The notes beneath the pieces were generated by a model, which saw nothing but the letters and a program-made list of their open reading frames with translations, searched no databases and was not told the origin of the DNA. A stretch of DNA of 64,000 bases from Halovivax gelatinilyticus (lineage in GTDB: Archaea > Halobacteriota > Halobacteria > Halobacteriales > Natrialbaceae). The DNA is taken from the NCBI RefSeq assembly GCF_024300625.1, contig NZ_CP101322.1, positions 2,803,992 to 2,867,991 on the forward strand. Reading direction: 5' to 3'. Position numbers and translations under genes: made by a program. Below are positions 55,556 through 63,673 of this stretch, piece by piece. Position 1 is the stretch's first letter. The number at the start of each line of letters is the position of its first letter.

Positions 55556-56809
55556 ATGGCCCGCTATCACATCGAGACGTACGGCTGTACGTCGAACCGC
55601 GGAGAGAGCCGCCAGATCGAGCGGCGACTCCGCGACGCGGGCCACCGCCGGGTCGAGGGCGTCGACGACGCGGACGTCGCGATCTTGAACACGTGTACGG
55701 TCGTCGAGAAGACCGAACGAAACATGCTCCGTCGCGCCGAGGAACTGGCCAACGAGATGGCCGACCTCTACGTGACCGGCTGCATGGCGCTGGCTCAGGG
55801 CGAGTCGTTCGTCGACGCCGGCATCGACGCCGAGGTTCTCCACTGGGACGAGGTACCCGAGGCGGTCACCAACGGCGAGTGCCCGACGACGACGCCCGAC
55901 GCCTCGCCCGTCTTGGACGGCGTGGTCGGCATTCTCCCCATCGCCCGCGGTTGCATGTCGGACTGCTCGTACTGCATCACGAAGTTCGCGACCGGGAAGA
56001 TCGAATCGCCGCCGATCGAGGAGAACGTAAAGAAGGCACGCGCCCTCGTTCACGCCGGCGCGAAGGAGATACGAATCACCGGCCAGGACACCGGCGTCTA
56101 CGGCTGGGACACGGGCGAGCGCACGCTCCACGAACTACTCGAACGCATCTGTGAGATAGAGGGGGAGTTCCGCGTGCGCGTCGGGATGGCCAACCCGAAG
56201 GGCGTCCACGGTATCCGCGAGGACCTCGCCGACGCCTTCGCCGCCAACGAGAAGCTCTACGACTTCTTGCACGCACCCGTCCAGTCCGGCTCGGACGACG
56301 TCCTCGGCGACATGCGCCGCCAGCACCAGGTCGCGGAGTTCCGGGACGTCGTTGAGACGTTCGACGATCGACTTCCCTACTGGACGCTTTCGACGGACTT
56401 CATCGTCGGCTTTCCGACGGAGACCGACGACGATCACGCCCGGTCGATGGCCCTGCTCGAAGAGACGCGACCCGAGAAGATCAACGTCACCCGCTTTTCC
56501 AAGCGACCGGGGACCGACGCCGCCGAGATGAAGGGCCTCGGTGGAACGGTCAAGAAGGAGCGCTCTTCGGAGATGAGCGAGCGAAAGCGCGACATCGTCG
56601 GCGAGGCCTACGCGGCCATGGTCGGTGAGACCCGCGAGGACGCACTGGTCGTCGAGGAGGGCGTCGGCGATTCGGTGAAGTGTCGCGACTCGGCCTATCG
56701 GCAGCTCATCGTCCAGAACGCCAGCGAGCACGGACTGGAACCGGGAGATTTCGTCGACCTCGAGGTGACGGCCGCGGAGACGATGTACGCGTTCGCCGAC
56801 CCGATCTGA
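55556..56809 (+). CDS. tRNA t6A37 methylthiotransferase (MtaB/CDKAL1 family)
   Basis: A 417-residue radical-SAM enzyme that adds a methylthio group to t6A37 in tRNAs reading ANN codons. It has the MTTase N-terminal Cys triad (11, 47, 76), the radical-SAM motif CMSDCSYC (Cys133, Cys137, Cys140) and a C-terminal TRAM domain (about 355-417: YRQLIVQNASEHG, GDFVDLEV). The order and lengths match archaeal/eukaryotic e-MtaB. No operon partner is seen. Confidence 0.95.
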   Translation: MARYHIETYGCTSNRGESRQIERRLRDAGHRRVEGVDDADVAILNTCTVVEKTERNMLRRAEELANEMADLYVTGCMALAQGESFVDAGIDAEVLHWDEVPEAVTNGECPTTTPDASPVLDGVVGILPIARGCMSDCSYCITKFATGKIESPPIEENVKKARALVHAGAKEIRITGQDTGVYGWDTGERTLHELLERICEIEGEFRVRVGMANPKGVHGIREDLADAFAANEKLYDFLHAPVQSGSDDVLGDMRRQHQVAEFRDVVETFDDRLPYWTLSTDFIVGFPTETDDDHARSMALLEETRPEKINVTRFSKRPGTDAAEMKGLGGTVKKERSSEMSERKRDIVGEAYAAMVGETREDALVVEEGVGDSVKCRDSAYRQLIVQNASEHGLEPGDFVDLEVTAAETMYAFADPI

Positions 56810-56907
56810 GTCCGGTGCATTCGATCGCGCGACAATAACACGACGCATACGAGTTTGGGCCCGCCCATTCGATCGAGCAATCCCGGCGATCGCCAGCTAT
56901 GTTCCCG

Positions 56908-57450
56908 TCACCACTCGAACTCGACGGCGCGTGACTCCTCGACGACCGTGGCGTCGTCCAGTTCGGCGAACGCCCCGTGGAGTTGGTCGTAGGACTCGTC
57001 GAGTGCTTCGACGATCACCTTCGTATCCCCGACGACGGGCATGAAGTTTGTGTCGCCCTGCCAGCGCGGGACGACGTGGGTGTGGACGTGGTCGTCGATC
57101 GATCCACCGGCTGCGGTTCCGAGGTTCAAGCCGACGTTGAAGCCTTCTGCGTCCATCGCGTCCTCGAGCGCCGCGAGCGTTCGCTGTTTCAAGCGGGCGT
57201 GGTCGAGCAACGTTTCGGCTTCAAGCGAATCGAAATCTCCGGTGTGCGTTCGTGGAATGACCATGACGTGGCCCGGGCTGTACGGATAATTATTCAACAG
57301 AACGAAACTTCGAGGGCTACGCGCGACGACGAACGTCTCTCTGTCGTCCTGGCGTTCGGGGAGCTCACAGAACGGGCACGTCGACTCGGCTTCGGGGGGC
57401 CGATCTCTGGTGACCCACTCGATCCGCCAGGGTGCATACAGCTGGTCCAT
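56908..57450 (-). CDS. HIT family nucleotide hydrolase/transferase
   Basis: A 180-residue histidine-triad protein. The HVHTHV motif is at 121-126; an N-terminal zinc pair (Cys25, Cys28) and the pocket strand 'NYPYSPGHVMVIPRTH' place it near the archaeal HIT/FHIT-like group. Such enzymes cleave AMP from nucleotide conjugates such as dinucleotide polyphosphates or adenosine phosphoramidates. The physiological substrate is unknown. It is divergent from the small zinc protein gene by about 300 bp. Confidence 0.92.
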   Translation of the reverse strand: MDQLYAPWRIEWVTRDRPPEAESTCPFCELPERQDDRETFVVARSPRSFVLLNNYPYSPGHVMVIPRTHTGDFDSLEAETLLDHARLKQRTLAALEDAMDAEGFNVGLNLGTAAGGSIDDHVHTHVVPRWQGDTNFMPVVGDTKVIVEALDESYDQLHGAFAELDDATVVEESRAVEFEW

Positions 57451-57756
57451 ACCGGCGACTCGGCGTCCGTCGGCCTAAAGCTGTTCACCCGATCGACCTG
57501 TGGAGTAGAGCGCTGTGGGCTGGAGTCGATTGATCGATCCGCCCTGAACCGATGCTGACTCGGCCAATAATACCAAATTACTTTGCTATCAACGGGCTAT
57601 ACAATAACCCGAACGACGGCCGGAGAACGAACGTTGAACCTTCTCGAACTCTCTCGATCTCTTATCTGTTCACCCCGCCTCCGTCTGTCGGTTTTACGAA
57701 TCAGATTTCGAAATGAAACAGGGATTTATATCTAAGATAGCGCAAGTAACGTACAG
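57451..57756. other. 306-bp divergent intergenic region with imperfect palindrome
   Basis: It contains the divergent promoters of the HIT gene and the small zinc gene. A 19-bp near-palindrome CGGGCTATACAATAACCCG lies at 57593-57611 in an A/T-rich zone. The TATA-like TTTATATC at 57725-57732 serves the zinc gene (25-32 bp before ATG 57757). No ORF of note. Confidence 0.5.
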
Positions 57757-57957
57757 ATGGCAACGACAGACAACTCATTTAACGGGCTGACCGAGCACTG
57801 CGAAGATTGCGAGCTGGATACGCTCCACGAGGTCTCCGTCCAGATCCGGACCGAGAGCCTCAAAGAAGAAAACAGTCAGTTCTCGCGCGAACCCTACCGG
57901 GTTACCGAGTGCCAGCGCTGTGGCCACCGGAGCAGCCAGCGGATGAACAACGCGTAA
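57757..57957 (+). CDS. Small zinc-ribbon protein (DUF7835-like)
   Basis: A 66-residue protein with two Cys pairs (Cys15/Cys18 in EHCEDC, Cys52/Cys55 in ECQRCG) and the conserved middle 'RTESLKEENSQFSREPYRVT'. It matches my recollection of a haloarchaeal zinc-ribbon family numbered DUF7835 in recent annotation. It is probably a protein- or nucleic-acid-binding mini-protein, function unknown. A strong promoter-like box 25-32 bp before ATG 57757 shows it is an independent gene. Confidence 0.8.
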   Translation: MATTDNSFNGLTEHCEDCELDTLHEVSVQIRTESLKEENSQFSREPYRVTECQRCGHRSSQRMNNA

Positions 57958-58081
57958 TCGGCGTCGATCGCCACGGACGTGGGCACCCCCGTTCACCACA
58001 CGTGTGCGACCGGGCAGACTCCCCCATTTTCGAACCAGTTGAGTCTCGACGAACGGTCGTTACGGTCGTCGCCACGTTTCT

Positions 58082-58134
58082 CTCACCGTGTCGGCGTCGT
58101 GACTTGCGCTCTCACCGCGTTCGCGTCGTGACTT
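58082..58134 (-). repeat. 24-bp near-duplicate at the 3' end of map
   Basis: CTCACCGTGTCGGCGTCGTG (58082 onward) and CTCACCGCGTTCGCGTCGTG (58111 onward) are near-identical copies with a 29-bp period. The second copy encodes the C-terminal VTTRTR-stop of the methionine aminopeptidase; the first lies just beyond the stop codon. It looks like a local tandem duplication of the gene's tail. Confidence 0.6.
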
Positions 58135-59014
58135 CACAGCCGTCGTGGGTGACGATAACCGTGTGTTCTTTCTGACTGACCAGACACCCGTCGTCTTCTT
58201 TCAACACCGGGTAGCCGTGGACGAGATTGTTGCGCTTGAGCCGTCGAAGGGCCATCTCGGCCCGGTCCGTCTCTAGCCAACGCGTCGCGAACGGGAGCGT
58301 TCGAAATTCCTCGGTTATCTGTTCTAGCGCCTTTCGCGCCTGTCTGTTTCTGATCGCGCCCTCGCGTTCGAGCGAGAAAATCTCCTCTTTCGCCCCTTCG
58401 GACACCTTCCCACCACCGTCGGTCGCGAACGGCTCGATCGCGACGACGTCGCCGACCGAGAGCGTCGTCCCCTGCGAGACCGACCGGTTCGGAATCGTCG
58501 GATCGGTGTGTTGTTCCCAGTGGCCGAGGCCGTGGCCGGTCAGATTGACGACGGGGTTGTAGCCGTAGCCGTCGATGACCGATTCGATTTCGGCTCCGAT
58601 CTCTCCCGTATCGACGCCGGGTTCGATCATGTCGATCGCGGCGTCTAAGGCCTCGGCGGGTGCGACGGCGAGGTCGTCGTGCCCGGAGAGGTCGACCGTG
58701 ATCGCCGTGTCCGCGAGCCAGCCGTCGACGTGGACGCCGATGTCGAGGTTGATCATCTCCTCGCCGAAGGTCGAGTCGTCGTCGATGCTCGGCGTGGCGT
58801 GTGCCGCCTCTTCGTCGATCGAGATGTTCACCGGGAAGGCCGGCGTTCCGCCGAGTTCGCGGATTCGGTCTTCGGCGTACTCGGCGATCTCCAGGTGAGA
58901 GACGCCGACGTCGACGCGCGCGGCGGTCTCCTCGCGCACCTGGGCGAGGATTTCGCCGGCCTCTCGGTGTTTTTCGTACTGCTCGGCGTCGAGATCGACC
59001 TCGGTGTCGGCCAT
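58112..59014 (-). CDS. map: Methionine aminopeptidase, type II
   Basis: Removes the N-terminal Met from new proteins. The 300-residue enzyme has the MetAP pita-bread fold with its five metal ligands in order: Asp in 'DIGVHVDGW', Asp in 'LADTAIT', His in 'GHGLGHW', Glu in 'IEPFAT' and Glu in 'QKEHTVIVT'. The helical insert in the C-terminal half marks the archaeal/eukaryotic type II. ATG 59014 is the natural start; the longer frame continues into the upstream region. Confidence 0.96.
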   Translation of the reverse strand: MADTEVDLDAEQYEKHREAGEILAQVREETAARVDVGVSHLEIAEYAEDRIRELGGTPAFPVNISIDEEAAHATPSIDDDSTFGEEMINLDIGVHVDGWLADTAITVDLSGHDDLAVAPAEALDAAIDMIEPGVDTGEIGAEIESVIDGYGYNPVVNLTGHGLGHWEQHTDPTIPNRSVSQGTTLSVGDVVAIEPFATDGGGKVSEGAKEEIFSLEREGAIRNRQARKALEQITEEFRTLPFATRWLETDRAEMALRRLKRNNLVHGYPVLKEDDGCLVSQKEHTVIVTHDGCEVTTRTR

Positions 59015-59125
59015 GGTTCGAGTTTGGCGGGTCGACAAAAAGAGATTGCGCCTCTCCGATCGGTGGGAAAAGACCGCCGTCGCCAGTCGCACACAGCGCA
59101 GTCCGTACGATACGTGACGAAACGA

Positions 59126-59236
59126 TTATCGGTCGACGTACGGGCAGGCTGGACACGCGGAAACGCCCTGCACGTTCGACAGCGACGTCTCACAGCGGGG
59201 ACAGCGGGTGATGGGGTACGTCCGGGGTTCGAGCAT
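59126..59236 (-). CDS. 36-aa CPxC zinc mini-protein
   Basis: A 36-residue frame on the minus strand with two Cys pairs, CPRC (12-15) and CPAC (28-31), spaced 12 residues apart, the pattern of the small CPxCG-type zinc-finger proteins abundant in haloarchaea. Between them lies 'ETSLSNVQGVSA'. Upstream of the ATG (59236) there is no strong promoter box. It sits between map and a histidine-kinase gene. Function unknown; family members have been tied to stress and motility phenotypes in Haloferax. Confidence 0.6.
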   Translation of the reverse strand: MLEPRTYPITRCPRCETSLSNVQGVSACPACPYVDR

Positions 59237-59391
59237 GGAGCGCACCGAGGAAGTCGACGATAATAAATGTCTGGTTCGACAGTCGTCGAACTTCGAGATG
59301 GTTCTACGCCGTCGAATCGATCCGCCGGGCGAACTGATTGCGTTGAATCGACCGGGAGTAGCGTTTTATTCGTCGAGAGTCATGAGCCCAC

Positions 59392-60501
59392 ATGGCCGCG
59401 GACGATCCGCCATCGCTCCTTCGTTCGGCAGTTGACACCCTTCCGATCAACCTGGCTATCCTCGACGCGGATGGCACGATCGTCTACACCAACCAATCCT
59501 GGAAACAGTTCGGAACTGAAAACGAGATAGATCTCCGTCCGGATACGATCGGCGTCAACTACCTGGAGGTGGCAGGGAAGGACACGTCGGAAACCGGACG
59601 ACGAGCCATCGACGGACTTCGCGAGATTCTCGCGGGCGAACGGGACGTGTTCGAACTCGAGTATCCGTGTCACTCCCCATCGGTCGAACGGTGGTTTCTC
59701 ATGCGAGCAACCTCGTTTCGCCACGACGGGGAGCGCTACGTCTCTGTCGCACACTCGGACATCACGGACCGATACGAATCGGAACGCGAACTGGAGCGTT
59801 CGAACGAACGCCTCGAACAGTTCGCCCACGCCGCGAGTCACGACCTCCAGGAACCGCTCAGGATGGTGACGAGTTATCTCGATATGCTAGAACGGCGCTA
59901 CGGAGCGGAACTGGACGAGGAGGCGATCGAGTTCATCGAGTTCGCTACCGACGGCGCGTCGCGGATGAAGGCGATGATCGACGGCCTCCTCGAATACTCT
60001 CGGGTCGAAACGGCGACGTCGCCGTCTAAATCGGTCGATCTCGACGCCGTCCTCTCCGACGTGCGTACCGACCTGGGACGTCGGATCGAGGAGACCGACG
60101 CGGAAATTACGACCGAATCGCTACCGATCGTCAGGGGCGATCCGAGTCAGCTCAGACAGGTGTTTCAGAACTTGCTCGACAACGCGATCGAGTACAGCGG
60201 AGAGACGCCTCCGCGCGTCGACGTCTCCGCGACCCGTCTCGACGGGATGTGGCGTCTCTCGGTCAGCGACGACGGGATCGGGATCGATCCGGCGAACGAG
60301 GACCGAATCTTCGGCGTGTTCGAACGATTACACACCCACGAGGAGCACACCGGATCGGGAATCGGCCTCGCCCTCGTAAACCGTATCGTCGAGCGACACG
60401 GCGGCGACATCTGGGTCGAATCGGAGCAGGGAGCCGGCTCGACGTTCTCGTTTACCCTTCCGCCGGCGACGGACGAGGCTGACGGTACCGAGGCTGGTTG
60501 A
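59392..60501 (+). CDS. PAS-domain sensor histidine kinase
   Basis: A 369-residue soluble two-component kinase. An N-terminal PAS domain (about 10-125: LPINLAILDADGTIVYTNQSW, then VSVAHSDITDRYESE) precedes a HisKA dimerisation helix with the phosphoacceptor His in 'FAHAASHDLQEPLRM'. The HATPase_c domain has the N box 'NLLDNAIEYS', G1 'DDGIGI' and G2 'GSGIGLALV'. No transmembrane segment is visible, so the signal is probably cytoplasmic. No response regulator is adjacent. Confidence 0.94.
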   Translation: MAADDPPSLLRSAVDTLPINLAILDADGTIVYTNQSWKQFGTENEIDLRPDTIGVNYLEVAGKDTSETGRRAIDGLREILAGERDVFELEYPCHSPSVERWFLMRATSFRHDGERYVSVAHSDITDRYESERELERSNERLEQFAHAASHDLQEPLRMVTSYLDMLERRYGAELDEEAIEFIEFATDGASRMKAMIDGLLEYSRVETATSPSKSVDLDAVLSDVRTDLGRRIEETDAEITTESLPIVRGDPSQLRQVFQNLLDNAIEYSGETPPRVDVSATRLDGMWRLSVSDDGIGIDPANEDRIFGVFERLHTHEEHTGSGIGLALVNRIVERHGGDIWVESEQGAGSTFSFTLPPATDEADGTEAG

Positions 60502-60514
60502 CTCCGTCCGTGGC

Positions 60515-61420
60515 CTAGTCCCGAGCGACGGCGCTCTGCATTCCCTCGCTGTTGTAAGCGGAACCGACGGTTCCGTTCGCGTCGATCGCGATCACGCCGG
60601 CGCTCGAGCCGGTCAGTTCGCCGAACTCGTCGATCGCGAGGCTGGTCGCCGCATCGGCGTCGAGTCCGCGTTCGACGTGCCTGGAAACGCGGCGCGAAAG
60701 GGTCACGCGGGCAATATCTTCACCGGCACCCGTCGCGCTCACGCCCGCGGCCGGGCCGCAGTAAAACCCGGAACCGACCTGCGGGACGTCCCCGACGCGA
60801 CCCGCGAGGGCCAGCCATCGGCCGCCGGTCGAGGTCGCCGCGGCGAGCTGGCCGTCCTCGAACGCGACGGCGCCGACCGTGTCGTGGTCGTGTTCGTCGC
60901 CGACGCCGGCAGCGTCCGTCTCTCGTCCGTCGGGATCGGACCGGCCGTACCGATCGCGGATCCAGGCGAGGTGTGCCCTCGCGTCGCCGTCCGGGGCGTC
61001 GAGTTCGTTCCACTTCTCGCGCGTGCGTTCGGACCAGAGATCCATGCCCGTTTCGATTTCGAACGCCTCGGCCAATGCAACCGCGTGGTCGCCGGAGACG
61101 AACCCGTGCGGTGTCTCTTCCATGACGGCGCGGGCGACGCTGACGGCGTGTTCGACGCCCGGCATCGAGCACGCGGCGCCGATTGCGCGGTCGTCGGTCA
61201 TGATTCCGGCGTCGGTCCGGACGACGCCGTCGCTCTGGACGGCTCCGCCGACCCCCGCGTTGAACCGGGGTGACGATTCGAGTACCGTGACCGCCGCTTC
61301 GACGGCGTCCAGCGGCTCGTCGGCGCTCACACCGGCGTCGGCTGCGTCGTCGAGGACGGCCTGTCTGGGTTCCGGTTCGTCTGGACGACCACCCGCGCCA
61401 CCGTGGACGATTACCTGCAT
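60515..61420 (-). CDS. Isoaspartyl peptidase/L-asparaginase (Ntn hydrolase)
   Basis: A 301-residue plant-type asparaginase. It is autocleaved at Thr181 in 'HDHDTVGAVAF', which becomes the N-terminal nucleophile of the beta subunit. 'SPRFNAGVGGAVQSDG' and 'ATSTGGRWLALAGRVGD' are typical N- and beta-subunit signatures. The role is clearing isoaspartyl dipeptides and asparagine turnover. A substrate preference is not predictable. Confidence 0.93.
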   Translation of the reverse strand: MQVIVHGGAGGRPDEPEPRQAVLDDAADAGVSADEPLDAVEAAVTVLESSPRFNAGVGGAVQSDGVVRTDAGIMTDDRAIGAACSMPGVEHAVSVARAVMEETPHGFVSGDHAVALAEAFEIETGMDLWSERTREKWNELDAPDGDARAHLAWIRDRYGRSDPDGRETDAAGVGDEHDHDTVGAVAFEDGQLAAATSTGGRWLALAGRVGDVPQVGSGFYCGPAAGVSATGAGEDIARVTLSRRVSRHVERGLDADAATSLAIDEFGELTGSSAGVIAIDANGTVGSAYNSEGMQSAVARD

Positions 61421-61560
61421 ACGGGAGGAGTTCGAGCCAGGGTGTGTAACCTTCACGGTTCCGGACAATCGCGACCGGTCCCGTTCGGCCGTCGAATTCC
61501 GACGACTCAGTCCTCGATATCGTCTCAACGGTTACTACTCGGGCCCGCGTCCGTCCGTAT

Positions 61561-61707
61561 ATGGAACGTGACCGAACGAGCGGCGTACCGATCGATGGCG
61601 ACGCGGAGGTGGACGCGGTCTACATCTCCCCGCTGGCCGACTTCCTGCTCGTTCTCTCGATCACCGTGTTCGCCACCGTCGCGGGTGTGACGTTACTCGT
61701 GCTGTGA
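61561..61707 (+). CDS. 48-aa single-helix membrane mini-protein
   Basis: A 48-residue frame: a hydrophilic acidic N-terminus (MERDRTSGVPIDGDAEVDA) and one transmembrane helix near the C-terminus (LADFLLVLSITVFATVAGV). Its stop is 8 bp before the GTG start of the DUF5658-like gene, so the two are probably one operon. No family recognised. It is too short for the usual 60-residue cut-off. Confidence 0.55.
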   Translation: MERDRTSGVPIDGDAEVDAVYISPLADFLLVLSITVFATVAGVTLLVL

Positions 61708-61714
61708 CCGTCTC

Positions 61715-62050
61715 GTGAAGCTGTCTCTCGAGGGCGTAATCGAGTGGGGTGTGGCCAACGAGCGTACGCTCTGGATCGCCGCGGTCGTCCTGTACGGCGT
61801 CGGCGATACCGCGACGACGTTCGTCGGCTTGTCCGCGGACGGCGTCGAAGAGATCGGGCCCGTGGCGGGTCCGCTCATGGATCGCTACGGTCAGTGTTCG
61901 CTCGTCGGAGTGAAAGTGACTCTCTTTGGCGCATTCTGGATGCTGTGGCGCACCCTCGAGACGACTGCTCGCGTCGCCGTTCCGATGGCTGTCGCGCTCG
62001 TCGGCGCGCTCGTCACGGTCTGGAACCTCCTGGTGATCCTCGCGGCCTGA
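61715..62050 (+). CDS. Small polytopic membrane protein (DUF5658-like)
   Basis: A 111-residue protein starting at GTG 61715. It has three to four hydrophobic segments (about 18-37, 63-79 and 86-109), including 'AVVLYGVGDTATTFVGL' in which a conserved Asp and Thr pair lies inside the first helix, as in DUF5658-like proteins. It is 8 bp after the 48-residue gene. Function unknown. Confidence 0.7.
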   Translation: MKLSLEGVIEWGVANERTLWIAAVVLYGVGDTATTFVGLSADGVEEIGPVAGPLMDRYGQCSLVGVKVTLFGAFWMLWRTLETTARVAVPMAVALVGALVTVWNLLVILAA

Positions 62051-62168
62051 GAACCACCGAATCGAGTCCGTACCTGCGCCGAACCGTACCGGATCGACCA
62101 TCGCGACCGTCGGTGACGTCGTCACCGCGTCGTGGCTTCCACCGCCTGACCGGCAGGAAATGGATGCG

Positions 62169-62176
62169 CTTTTAGG
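62169..62176 (+). promoter_or_regulatory. TATA-like box of icd
   Basis: CTTTTAGG lies 26-33 bp before ATG 62202 and supports that start rather than ATG 62160. Confidence 0.45.
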
Positions 62177-62201
62177 CGCGTCTACGGGAGTTACAGACGA
62201 G

Positions 62202-63464
62202 ATGAGTTACGACAAGATCGAAGTCCCCGATGACGGGGCGAAGATCACGCTGAAAGAAGGGACGGACGACGAACTCGAGGTTCCGGATAACCCAATTATC
62301 CCGATAATTTACGGTGACGGCGTCGGCTCGGACGTCGGCCCCGCAGCACAGACCGTACTCGACGCGGCGGCGAAGGCGACGGGTCGAGAGATCCACTGGA
62401 TGCGCGTCTACGCCGGGGAATCTGCACGTGAGACGTACGACGAGAACCTCCCGGACGAGACCGTCGAAGCCATCAAAGAACACCGCGTCGCCATCAAGGG
62501 TCCGCTGACGACGCCCGTCGGCGCCGGCTTCCGCTCGCTCAACGTCGGCCTTCGTAAACTGCTCGACCTTTACGCGAACGTTCGACCGACCTACCACCTG
62601 GACGGCGTTCCGTCGCCGGTCAAAGAACCCGAGAAGATGGACATGGTCACGTTCCGCGAAAACACGGAGGACGTCTACGCCGGCATCGAGTGGGAAGCCG
62701 GCACCGACGAGGTCGAACAGGTCAAGGCGTTCGTCGAAGACGAGATGGGTGCCGACGGCGTCATCCACGACGGCCCAGTCGGCATCGGCGTCAAGCCGAT
62801 CACGGAGTTCGGGACGAAGCGACTCGTCCGCCGCGCAATCGACTACGCGCTCGAACACGACCGCGACTCGGTGACGCTCGTCCACAAGGGCAACATCATG
62901 AAGTTCACCGAGGGTCAGTTCCGCGACTGGGGCTACGAAGTTGCCGACGAGGAGTACGGCGACGAGGTCATCACCGAAGACACCCTCTGGGAGGAGCGAG
63001 ATGGCGAGATGCCCGACGACGCCGTCGTCGTCAACGACCGCATCGCCGACAACATGCTCCAGCAGATCCTCACCCGCACCGACCAGTACGACGTCGTCGC
63101 GACGATGAACTTAAACGGCGACTACATGTCCGACGCCTGCGGCGCTCAGATCGGCGGCCTCGGCATCGCCCCCGGTGCCAACTTCGGCGACGGTCGGCTG
63201 CTCGCCGAACCCGTCCACGGCTCCGCGCCGAAGTACGAGGGCCAGGACAAGGTCAACCCCACGGCGATGATCCTCTCGGGTCGCATCATGCTCGAGTACA
63301 TGGGCTGGGACGACGCCGCCGACCTCGTCCGTGACGCCGTCGAGGCGACCATCGTCGACGGTCTGGTCACCTACGACCTCGAACGCCAGCTCGACGACGC
63401 CGAGAAGCTCGCCACCAGCGAGTTCGCCGACGCAGTCGTCGAGAACATCGAAACGCTGTCGTAA
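62202..63464 (+). CDS. icd: Isocitrate dehydrogenase (NADP-type)
   Basis: Oxidatively decarboxylates isocitrate to 2-oxoglutarate in the citric acid cycle. The 420-residue protein has the substrate phosphate-binding 'RSLNVGLRKLLDLYANVRP', the catalytic Lys/Tyr region 'FRENTEDVYAGIEW', the metal-binding Asp in 'NLNGDYMSDACGAQIGG' and the cofactor loop 'HGSAPKYEGQDKVNPTA', whose Lys and Tyr favour NADP. The very acidic surface is typical of haloarchaea. ATG 62202 is preferred over a start 14 codons upstream. Confidence 0.97.
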   Translation: MSYDKIEVPDDGAKITLKEGTDDELEVPDNPIIPIIYGDGVGSDVGPAAQTVLDAAAKATGREIHWMRVYAGESARETYDENLPDETVEAIKEHRVAIKGPLTTPVGAGFRSLNVGLRKLLDLYANVRPTYHLDGVPSPVKEPEKMDMVTFRENTEDVYAGIEWEAGTDEVEQVKAFVEDEMGADGVIHDGPVGIGVKPITEFGTKRLVRRAIDYALEHDRDSVTLVHKGNIMKFTEGQFRDWGYEVADEEYGDEVITEDTLWEERDGEMPDDAVVVNDRIADNMLQQILTRTDQYDVVATMNLNGDYMSDACGAQIGGLGIAPGANFGDGRLLAEPVHGSAPKYEGQDKVNPTAMILSGRIMLEYMGWDDAADLVRDAVEATIVDGLVTYDLERQLDDAEKLATSEFADAVVENIETLS

Positions 63465-63673
63465 TCGACTCGACGTCCGGACAACGTATTTTTCGTCGGT
63501 CCGTTCGCCGGTCTCGGCCGCACAGGAACGCGAGTAGTCTCTCAGGCCAACCGATCGGTAACAATCGGTTACACACCACAACGTTTTCTCTCGGCCCGGC
63601 GTCAGATCGGTGACCTGACTGCGATGTTGCAACCTATCGACCGACGGACGATCCACGACCGACACTCGCTGCG

